From Aldrovandia affinis (taxonomy: Eukaryota > Chordata > Actinopteri > Notacanthiformes > Halosauridae): a DNA stretch of 64,000 nt. The position numbers and the translations under genes are program-made. Within the stretch, counting starts at the first letter, position 1. Each line of letters begins with the position of its first letter. The notes under the pieces are model-generated. The model worked only from the letters and a program-made list of their open reading frames with translations. It was not told the DNA's origin and did not search any database. The stretch spans positions 7,553,001 through 7,617,000 of the forward strand of contig JAINUG010000005.1 in assembly GCA_029706075.1 (NCBI GenBank), given 5' to 3'. Below are positions 55,016 to 64,000 of the stretch, piece after piece.

Positions 55016-55715
55016 AAGGCCTGATTTATGGAGTGCTGCAGAGATGTTTGTCCTTCTGCCAGGTTCTCCCATTGCTGCAGATGAACTCTGAAGCTCTCTT
55101 AGAGTGGCCATTGGGTTCTTGGTCACCTCTCTGACCAAGGCCCTTCTTGCCCGGTTACTGAGTTTGGCCGGATGGCCAGCTCTAAGAAGAGTTGTGGTGG
55201 TTCCAAGCATCTTCCTTTTCACAATGATGGAGCCCACTTTGCTCATGGGGACTTTCAATGCTTTTGTAATGTTTTTATACCCTTTCCCAGATCTATGCCT
55301 CGACACAATTCTATCTTGGAGGTCTATGGAGAGTTCTTAGAACTTCATGGCTTGTTTTTGGTCTGAAATGCACTGTGAATTGTGGGACCTTATATAGACA
55401 GGTGTGTGCCTTTCTAAAGCATGTATAATCAATAGAATTTGCCACCGGTGGACTACAATCAAGTTCTAGAGACATCTCAAGGATGATCAAAGGGAACAGG
55501 ATGCATCTGAGCTCAATTTCGAGTGTCATGACAAACGTTTTTTATTTTTAATAAATTTGCAAAAATATATAAAAAAGGTTTTTTGCTTTGTCATTATGGG
55601 GTATTGTGTGTAGATTGATGAGGGAAAAAATGAATTTAATCAATTTTAGAATAAGGCTGTAACATAACAAAATGTGGAAAAAGTGAAGGGGTCTGAATAC
55701 TTTCTGGATGCCCTG
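55016..55715 (-). mobile_element. Tc1-like 5' half, - oriented
   Basis: The terminus CAGGGCATCCAGAAAGTATT (minus strand) lies next to TA at 55,716-55,717, followed by a long inverted-repeat region. The minus-strand frame decodes KGYKNITKALKVPMSKVGSI then RRALVREVTKNPMATLRELQ and GEPGRRTNISAALHKSGLYG, the paired-type DNA-binding domain. It is the N-terminal half of the kind of transposase whose middle lies inverted just to the left. Confidence 0.78.
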
Positions 55716-55778
55716 TATGTAGTAAGTACAAAGGTTTGGTTGAAAGAGTACAGCTGAAGCACTAGTATTTCTGTCAGT

Positions 55779-55779
55779 A

Positions 55780-55810
<31 letters not shown>
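55779..55810. repeat. (GT)n(GA)n microsatellite
   Basis: Short GT run followed by AGAGAGAG. Confidence 0.8.
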
Positions 55811-58440
55811 TGCTCTTTGTACTCTTTCTCTTTCATCACTTCACTTCCTGTGGATGGTCTCAAAGGTTTATCAAACAAACCAGCAGTTGCTCTTACGTCC
55901 GTGTTATTACCCTTAACATTCTAAATATCAAGTAAAGCAATGTTTTTTCAACTTAAAAATGATCTAAAGGAAAATCCCAGTGGCCATCAGTCTTTCCACA
56001 ATGTTACATTCAAGATCAGCCCTCTCACTCAATCAACTGCACGGTATATTTAATGCCCTGATTTTAAGAAATGTTGAGAAAAGATAGAGGAGCCCACATA
56101 TATTAAAAGCCTTTCATTTCTGTTTGCTTTTCTGCAGTACAGTTTGTTCTTATCTCCCTTGGTAACAGGTATGTAAGGCTTCTGTGATAAAGATGCCCCC
56201 GCCCAGCACCCAACCACTGTCATAGTCAACAAAAATGTGCTGTTTGTGTCAAAACTTGTGCCAGAGGGCCCAAAAGCAGGGCGGGTGTTGGGAGGGGCTG
56301 GCTGGAGTTCACTCCCTGCTTGTATCAACAGGCCAGCTCCAGAGCTATGCACTGTATCAGGCCAACGCCCCAGGATCTCTCTAAGCACCACTTCAAACTT
56401 TAGAAAGATACTGCCTCAGCAGTAATCAAGATGGCAGACCCTGCTGAAACTGCTGCCCCAGCCTTGCTGAACCCAAAGTTCCATTATTTAGAACTTCAGT
56501 TTGACCTGTGAATGTACTGTGTTATTAAAAAAGAAAAAAGATCACAGGTTCTTTTTTCTCTCTAGTTCTAAAATGTCCTGAGCTTTAATGAAGAATCAAA
56601 AGATATCTTTCAAGGCCACTTTCACTTCTCTTTGCAAAACTGTTTGTTTGTTCTTGTCACCCATGGTGAATTTTAAATGGAATGTTCTGTAATGAACTCC
56701 CAGTTAAAAATAGTGCATGCACTCTGAAAGCATTTTCAGACAGTCATTTCCCTGTGTGCACAACACACATATCAGTGTTTCGGTTTAACTTGTGCACTTC
56801 CTGTTATCAACCTGCACCAGTGTACATAGATGCAGAGCCTTGCTGTCTGTCTCTGCATATTTAAAGTGAAGATGTGAAATGTGGTAGCTGAAAGAGGAAG
56901 GTGATTGCCCCATAGGGTTAATTTTAAACAAAGTATTGCTTAGTGATTGCATGCAAACAGAACAGAACCAGCATCCCTTTCCTGCATATGCTCCCTTATG
57001 CAACAAACATATACGTATTGACATATATTGACAAATACACTGACATATATTAAATAATATATATTTAATATATAAATGGACTCAACATATATCAACATAT
57101 ATTTTGCAATACATGCCAATTTTACAATATAAGAAAAGCTGCATATCTGTATATTGTGCAATATATATTGCAATATATTTTTTAAATTATATTATTAACT
57201 ATATTTTACAATACATATAACAATATAATGTATTACATATAACAATGCTTCTAATTTCACAATGATGCCATCTCTTGCATCATTGTTATATGCAAGTACA
57301 TGCTGAAAATATTGTGAGAACAGTGTGTAATTGACACAAATAATGACAAAACTAAAGTGTATTAGAAAACAAGCAATATATTGCATCTTCATACATGGAA
57401 AATATATTTTTGTTGCATAAGGGTTGGCTTGTTTTGGAAGGCCAAAAGTGGCCCTGAAATTGCCCAGGTCTGAAGGTGCCATCTACCACATGAGAAAGGG
57501 TGCATCGGCCTTTTGTTTTCTGGGAAACAAGCAGGCTCAGCTTATTGGGGCCAATACAACATTATGAGTTGTAAATGCAGCTCACAGCCAAAATTAGTTA
57601 TATCAGAGCATATATTCACAAACTGCCTTCTTCCATATGTTTGCATGCATAAATGTATATGTTTATTGCAACAATAAACTCACTGATTGCAAACCCATAT
57701 TTATAGATTTTAGAGTTGAATCATAAATACTTTGACAAATACCTTGGGAGATTGTCAATGGGTTTTTGTATTGTAGTGCAGGGTTTTCAACTTTTAGCCG
57801 AAAGGCTTGGTATCTATGGCCTACCAAGAAATGCAAAATAAAAGTAAAAACAAACCTGTAATAATGAAGTGAAAAGCTTTACAAATAGAGGGATATATTT
57901 TACAACTTCCTACAGGTTACGGGCCACACGTAATAAAGGCCACACGAGTAAATTATGGATCCTTTACATTTAAATGGGTGCAGTACCCCAGGTGTCCATC
58001 ACGGGTGCTACAGCTGGTACTGGGAGATAGGCCCAGGCCTCCCCTTTCCATGAAACCTGCCCATCCCCCGGCCCAGCTGGGCCTCTCCTAGCTAAGGCTG
58101 TTTGAGTGTCCTCCCTGGTTACCAAACTTGTTTTGTTTTCTGTAACTTGTCAGGCATACTGAGACACAATCAATCACATCCCAGCACTGTGTCCTAACCC
58201 ACAGGTTTATGAACCTTGTCACAGGTGGATGGCATGTGATCTTTGAAATGTTTCATCTTCATCACTTATGATTTACACATGTCCAATAATTAAATAATGC
58301 CCTTCTGGCCTTCTGTGTTAAAATGTCCTCTCTGTATCAAAAGGCAGACTTTATCGCTCTGATCTTAGCAGAGCATAAATGGCAGTTTATAATCAAACCT
58401 CTAAAGCAGTTCTTATCATTCCGTTTGCAAAGCAACATGA
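55811..58440. other. Intergenic sequence, unassigned
   Basis: No gene or named repeat found. The stretch 57,010-57,240 is a dense array of ATATATT/AATATAT words (CAATATATT-type), low-complexity AT DNA. The rest is ordinary. Confidence 0.35.
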
Positions 58441-58445
58441 GACAG

Positions 58446-59969
58446 CAATGGCGGCTGGTGGGGGCGGTGCTGATCTGACCTTGACCTTCTCTGATGCTCC
58501 AGTGATAATGCTGACTGCCCCTGCTGCTCTGATGATGTTATGATGATGATGGTGATGATGATGACGGTGATGATGATGTGCTCACTACCCCTGATGCTGC
58601 CTGCCTGCCTCACTAACAAAATTAAACGCCTGACATCATATAATGTAAGACAATCCTACCATCTTCATTCAATAACATATTGACAAATGGGCGGGGGGGA
58701 TCTGACCTCCTCTGCTGCTCTGGTGATATGGTTGCTCACTGCCCCTGCTGCTCTAATGATGTTATGATGATGGTGATGATGATGATGATGATGATGATGC
58801 ACTCACTGCCCCTGATGCTGCCTGCCTGCATCACTACTGCAAAATACAGGGATTATCCTAATATTAAAAGCCTGACATAATATAATGTAAGACAATCCTA
58901 CATCTTCATTCAATAACAAATTAGTACTTTGATGAAACATTACAAAGAAATAAAGAGATAAATTGGCAGTTTATTCAAGACTTGGACCATAGGTAATGCA
59001 AATGTTAGTCAACATAACAGTAAACACTAGCCTCAGAGAAATTGTCACCTTTAAATGTCAACTCGAGAAACAATACAGGGTATGGTAGCTAAATAATTTC
59101 CCTAATTAAGGTAAAAGCTAACACATTCATTTTGCAACATATCAAAATAAATATTGTGGGCTGTCCCGTTACATTGTAAGCAAATGCTAATCTCCATTAT
59201 TTCCAAACAAAGTGCCCTATAGTATCAATCCCACACGATGAGGGTTTTTCTCCGACTTCACAATCCTCAATGTTAAACAGTTAGCTAGCTAGCTAACGTT
59301 AGCCCAGTTCAGTTGAAACATGCAGGATGAGAGGAATTATTTGGTAGATAACGTTAATTAATAGCTAACTTTAGCTAGAACAAAACTGCAGCTTATTATT
59401 TGACATGTTGAATATACAAAGACTTTCTTCTAAAACGTCATGCTAACTAGCTAGCTAACTAAAATAATTCAAACCATTGCCAACCTCATCTGTAACAGAT
59501 GCCACTCTCCAAAAACTTGTGTGCCCAAGCTGCAAATATTGTAACTATCATCTATTGGACAGGGATGGAGCTTGATCCTGATTGACGGAGGCATGTCAAA
59601 ATCTGAATGGATGTACGGCTTAGAAGCCCAGCTTCCAAGCGGGTCAATATTGTCCAATTAAATTGCTCAAAACCCTATCACATTTTATTTTGTTAAATCC
59701 ATAGAAACCCAGAGACAACTGCAACCTGCCGAGCTTCCACTGACAGCTTTAAGTGCATGAAGCAATGGATAGTGCCGGTTTAAACAAAATATTTTAGTCT
59801 AAGTAACATACCATGCAATTGAAATACCACTCCCTATCTGTGGTATTTAAAAAAATAAATATTAAATAAAAATGTTTATGGATGTTGTATTTAAAAACTA
59901 TTTTTCCCATCCCCCAAAAATGATAGGGGAAGCCAAGCTTCCCTCGTTGTCTTAAAGAAATCGCCACTG
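58446..59969. mobile_element. Possible non-autonomous hAT-like element
   Basis: The left end CAATGGCGGCTGGTG and, inverted, the right end CAGTGGCGATTTC look like eroded hAT termini of the CAGTGGCGG type. The flanking 8 bp agree at only five positions (TGAGACAG/GGACACTG). The interior has a 227-bp tandem duplication and GCTAGCTAACGTTAGC-type palindromic words that are common in fish hAT elements. No coding sequence is visible. Confidence 0.5.
58472..58925. repeat. 227-bp tandem duplication with ATG/GAT triplet tract
   Basis: Two direct copies (58,472-58,698 and 58,699-58,925), each starting GATCTGACC. Each holds CCCCTGCTGCTCTGATGATG, a GATGAT microsatellite, TGCCTGCCTGC and ATAATGTAAGACAATCCTAC. 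The triplet tracts differ in length between copies. Confidence 0.85.
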
Positions 59970-61190
59970 GGACACTGAGTGTAAGAGTTAGCTCTGATGA
60001 TGCCAAAGACAAGCAGTTTCAAGTTCCAAGATGGTAGCAGACAGCCGTCTGTCTGGAGCACAGCAGTGGTCCGTAACTGTGTTAGGTTTTGGTTGTTTAC
60101 CAGGATGGGTGTACTTCCTGAAGGTAGACCCTGTGAACTAGACACCTTCCTGGCCTGGCTTCTGTTTGAGTAAGGAAGGCAACAAGGCGCAGAGAGCAGA
60201 CATACATGCTGTCAAGAACAATTTAAAGGAGCAGATGCTAAACAGGATGTATGGTACGATGGGCAGACACTGAAGAAGAGCTGTACACACCCTGCTGTTT
60301 GTATCCTGTCTAAGACTTCACATGTCAGTGACATGAAAGTTCAATTTAACCATGTTTTCTACATATATTTATCATTTATCAGGTCAGTACTGCTCAAAAG
60401 AGGCATTCGGATTTCCTACTGTCCCACTTTCCAATTAAGAACAACGAATGCAATACTGCGCTCATATTTCTAACAAAAATATGGCTTTCCTGGCAATGAA
60501 ATGCTGTAAGAGAGCTGTATTAGAGCAATAATATTTGTGCTGTGTACTCTAATGTGTAGATGAAATGAACCAAGTGACACATTAATCGATGTGTTTGGTC
60601 AGTGCATACCCCAGGTCCTCATTAAATATTAATGTAGGGTCCATGCATCACTCATGGGCCACAGCACCTGGCGAGTACATCCAAATCCCAGGCCTCATCC
60701 ATTAAAGGGCGGAGTTCTAGGTTACCATGGAAATGGAGATGGGCCTCCACTGGATCTCAGTGGAGTCATTGAGTGTGCAGGGCTCAGACCCTTGTCCTGC
60801 ATTTTCTCGAACACAGCAAGTACTTGTAATTGTTGTGCTAAAGAAGGCCATATACTCGGTTACTGTGTCAAAGACAATGTGATAATAGAAACACAGTAAC
60901 TGGGGGGGCACAGAGGAGCATTTCATGTTGAGGACAGACATATTCACACATATTGCCCTCTATTACTGAATTTACACCATGGACCAGTTTGAATTGCAAA
61001 ATCTACTTAGCATAACCCTGAAGTGATTGCAAACCCCAAGCATGATTGTTTCAAGTGGTTTTAGGAGACAGTTATAATTAAAATGGTTTGACCCCTACAT
61101 AAATTTGATATTGCTAATTTGTTTGTAATTTGTTAATTAAATTTATACCATGTAACCAATAATTTAGTCAAAAACAAAACTGATACAATA
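59970..61190. other. Intergenic sequence, unassigned
   Basis: No gene or repeat recognised. The segment 60,590-60,900 is GC-richer and unique-looking, without clear coding potential. Confidence 0.3.
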
Positions 61191-61193
61191 ATA

Positions 61194-61760
61194 CAGGGGG
61201 TAGACAAATGAATGGAAACACCAAATAATATATGAATATTTATTAACTAATAAGGAGTTGGGCCGCCCTTTGTCTTCAGAACAGCTTCAGTCCTTCTTGG
61301 AATGCTGTTATACATGTTTCTAACTGTTCCTAGAGGGATATTGGACCATTCTTCAAGAAGGAAAGCCTCCAGTTCTTTGAGAGATTAAGGTGGTGGAAAT
61401 CTACCCCACACTCTACATTCCAGAACTTCCCATAAAGGTTCAATGATGTTTAGATCTAGTGACTGGGGAGGACATGGAAGGTGTTTGACTTCTTCCTGGT
61501 GTTCATGAAACCACTCTTGAATCCCTTTAGCAGTGTGTATGGGGGCTCTATAATCTTGGAATATGGAAACATCTTGACCATATTCGACTCATCAGACCAT
61601 ATTACTTTCTTCCACTGCTCAGAAGTCATGTGCTCATTACACCATGTTATGTGGACACCACTCGCCACAGATGAAAGCAGTACCATGTGGTGTGCTTCTT
61701 TATGCACTAAGATTCAGAAACAAAAGGCATCTTTTGAATGATCCTTCATTGTGCACTGAG
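61194..61760 (-). mobile_element. DD36E-type Tc1/mariner relic, catalytic residue lost
   Basis: Terminus CAGGGGGTAGACAAATGAAT next to TA at 61,192-61,193. The minus strand decodes QDYRAPIHTAKGIQEWFHEH, then PPQSLDLNIIEPLWE, with 36 residues between the position of the second Asp and the Glu. That Asp is now Tyr. EHMTSEQWKKVIWSDES (first Asp region) follows on the far side after a gap. The C terminus ends KGGPTPY-like close to the left end. The right terminus was not found; the limit is approximate. Confidence 0.75.
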
Positions 61761-63350
61761 ATCCACGGGAGCGTCCAGTGGGGATATCCGTTAGAGAGAT
61801 TGTGAGAGTGTGAGAGCACAGCACTTTAATCATTTCTGGTGCCAACAATAGCCATCATGGTTTAAAATGTGGATAACATTGTGAGAAGGCTTATTTATAA
61901 ATTAGACATTTTTTAATGGTCTCAAATTAGTGTAGAATGTCCTTTCGCAATGGTCAGGGATGAGTCACTCCTATTTCTTGACAGTAAAATGGTGTAATGC
62001 AGAGATTATACTAGAACCTGTGAGGTAAAATATTGTTAATAGTTACCACTCATGATTTATTCAGGCATACATTAGCTATAATGCTGCAGAGTTATAGAGT
62101 TCTTACAGCAATTATGTGGATCATTAACCCCTGTGGCGTAATCCAGTTACTGTGCTGAATAACATAATAATCAGAAAACCTCAACTATCATGAAAATAGA
62201 AAGCAGTGGATATCTCCTGCACCTTAAAACTGATGTGAAGTTGGAGGGAAAAGTCCTCAAAGCATTAAAAAATTTCAAAAAATCATAAAATGAAGCATTC
62301 GATGCCCTGGAAGTTCTGAACCAATCATCCACATCTATATTTTGTTATCTTGTGTCTTAATGCCATACTGTATTGCAGCTGGCATGTGGGGTGGTTTGTG
62401 TTCACTGTAGTGTGCTGGATATGGGGGGACAGGAAGCAGGTGGCAGAGTATATTTCAGGACACTGTCATCTGGCTTCTCAGCAGAGGTCTGTTTTGCTGG
62501 GTCTGGGAGCCATGAGGGATCAGGGGCCTGTGCTGATTGGTGGGTGATCCGTGAGGGGTCAGAGGCCTGTGCTGATTGGTGTGCAGTCTGTGAGGGACCT
62601 TCAGAAATAACTACTGTCTGTGCTCAGTTTCTGCCTGTGTGATTTCAAATAACATATACTTTCTGCCTGTGTTTCCTTATAAAAAGGGTACATGAAAACC
62701 GGTATCATTTATTGGATAAAAAATTGCAAACTTTATGAATATGATTATAGATGCTTTGAGTTTGAGATTATCAGTATTTTGAGTCACTTAACATATACAG
62801 TAATTAGAGCTTAAATGTAATTATACTTTTTCTGGAAGAAATGTGTTTTTTGTGTAATTTCCTGAAATTAACCTCAGGAAAAGTTCTTAGTTGGACTCAT
62901 GCACCACACCCCACGTGTATGGCCATTAGAAACTGAGGCACAATGATTGGTTGCCACTGATGTCACTACTTGTCAGAAAACATTTGTCCAAGCAGATGCA
63001 CAGAGTAAGGCTATACTAAATAATGGCCTATTCATTTCAACAAATCAAGAAGCCCCTTGCCTTTTTCCTTCACGATGCTATCAAAACCAGTGCATCCATG
63101 TCAGTATCTCTTCCTTTGTGTCTCTGTTTGATTTATAATAATGGACTGCAAGCCCTGAATCAGTTTGTTGTTTATTTAATTATTTTAAAAAAAGAAACAG
63201 GTTTTTATAGACAAAGTTATGTGCCTGAGCATCCAGAAGGACCTCTCCACAAAGCACTAGGCTTATCTTCCTCTTTAGTTTTGTTTTCCCAGGATGATTT
63301 TAAGCATTATGAGATTATTCACAGCGTCTATTTTTATCCCAATTTGGTAG
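61761..63350. other. Intergenic sequence with a short tandem repeat
   Basis: A roughly 42-bp unit containing GGCCTGTGCTGATTGGTG occurs twice at about 62,505-62,605. Otherwise no gene or named repeat was seen. Confidence 0.35.
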
Positions 63351-63354
63351 CCAA

Positions 63355-63640
63355 TTAGACCCACTGCAACCAGTAGTGACGAAGGCGACCTGACGCCTCT
63401 TCCGAGACGGCACTCGCCAAGTGTCGACTGTAACCCGGTACTATAGGGCCACTCTTATGCGCAGCGAATGTCATGTCAGCTTCCCTCCCCCCTCCCTGGG
63501 GCGGACAGCCAATCGCCGCCCCTGGTGGTGCTCCCGGCCAGAGCCGACTCTGGCGAGACGGGGAATTGAACCCCGGTCTCCGTGGCCAGCGTCGAACGTT
63601 GTAACCACTGGGCCATGCGGGAGGCCAGCAAGACATTTTT
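63355..63640 (-). repeat. GC-rich tRNA-derived SINE
   Basis: The minus strand reads GGCCTCCCGCATGGCCCAGT, GGTTACAACG, then box B GGGTTCAATTCCC, a tRNA-like head, followed by a CG-rich body (GGGGCGGCGATTGGCTGTCC). The head aligns by eye with tRNA-Glu/Gly-type sequences but lacks a proper acceptor stem. It is a clear GC island in AT-rich surroundings. Confidence 0.68.
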
Positions 63641-63834
63641 TAAGAACATTGATCTGATGTGAAACAGGGGGCAGAGGAATGAATAAGAAATCTGCCACAA
63701 AGATGTTTTGCAGCAAGCTTCCCATGTTCTCCCATACATCGCATGTTCTTTACCTGAGAAAGCATGCAGTCATGGAACTGCATTGTGGTCATGTGAACTA
63801 AAGGATATGCTTTGATTTTTGTCATATTTCAGTG

Positions 63835-64000
63835 TTTGGACCCTGCCTTGATTGGAGTCAGAATGACATCAGGAAGTATTTTTTTACACAGGGAGTTGTC
63901 CATGTGTGGAACAGCTTGCAGGTCATGTAGTGGAGGCAGAGACACTTGGGGTATTCAAGTCCAGGCTTGATGCAGTACTGGATATTCTTTAGACTGGAAA
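63835..64000 (+). mobile_element. LINE C-terminal fragment, runs off the window
   Basis: Decodes as NDIRKYFFTQGVVHVWNSLQ with shifts, then WRQRHLGYSSPGLMQYWIF-like. This matches the C-terminal tail shared by many fish LINE polymerases (RVVHVWNSLP...VVEAET...FKSRLD). It is truncated at the window edge. Confidence 0.55.

Noticed and set aside
54541-55134. 197-codon + strand frame as one protein
   Set aside because: It runs through the right end of one Tc1 relic, unassigned sequence and a fragment of another; only a short middle part has transposase similarity.
60590-60900. itga6 exon (expected next gene beyond dlx2)
   Set aside because: No splice-flanked integrin-like coding sequence could be read here or elsewhere to the right of dlx2.
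63355-63640. Functional tRNA gene on the minus strand
   Set aside because: It has a head-like region only, no paired acceptor stem and a long CG-rich body.

Overview
The window is vertebrate nuclear DNA, almost certainly from a teleost fish. It has long introns, GT-AG (and one GC-AG) splicing, very long dinucleotide microsatellites, and a fish-type mix of Tc1/mariner, pogo/Tigger, hAT, L2-like LINE, Ty3/gypsy and tRNA-SINE sequences. Some repeats (a SmaI/HpaI-like SINE and a split repeat at 39.6/43.5 kb) remind me of salmoniform/esociform genomes, but that is memory only and I do not assign a species.

Three host genes are readable. The last four coding exons of metap1d (mitochondrial methionine aminopeptidase 1D) lie on the + strand at 1,770-13,357. 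dlx1 (probably dlx1a) is complete on the + strand at 17,821-19,500, with three coding exons and 254 codons. dlx2 (probably dlx2a) is complete on the - strand at 27,706-29,162, with three coding exons and 277 codons. The two dlx genes converge tail to tail across about 8.2 kb. This is the conserved Dlx1/Dlx2 bigene arrangement, in which the intergenic DNA is known in other vertebrates to carry shared forebrain and pharyngeal-arch enhancers. Two stretches there (about 22.7-23.6 and 24.2-24.8 kb) and one upstream of dlx1 (about 16.3-16.8 kb) look like enhancer candidates. The metap1d-dlx1-dlx2 order supports the paralogue assignment.

Layout: 1-13.4 kb is the metap1d 3' half, with an 8.7 kb intron carrying three adjoining Tc1/mariner remnants (2.66-6.79 kb) and a SINE copy near 8.9 kb. 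13.4-31.4 kb is the dlx domain, where I recognise no transposon at all. 31.4-64 kb is a gene-poor, transposon-dense flank. It holds an (AC)n array, a small hAT MITE with an 8 bp target duplication, and an L2-like LINE invaded by another LINE 3' end, itself invaded by a 2.69 kb Tigger-like element with a nearly intact transposase. It also holds nested MITEs, a Ty3/gypsy remnant with a SCAN-like Gag region invaded by an internally deleted hAT element, duplicated tRNA-derived SINEs, a 470 bp mini-Tigger, and several more Tc1 relics. At least three of the Tc1-type relics have 36 residues between the second and third catalytic positions (DD36E), instead of the usual 34.

The host genes appear intact. 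The transposable elements are mostly broken, but two (Tc1 at 4.13-5.37 kb and Tigger at 33.52-36.21 kb) each carry only one frameshift in an A-run plus one tryptophan-to-amber change, so they are young. I saw no CRISPR, bacterial or viral genome, and no clearly new biological system. The most notable observations are the GC-AG intron in dlx1, the transposon-free dlx domain, the DD36E elements and the layered insertions.
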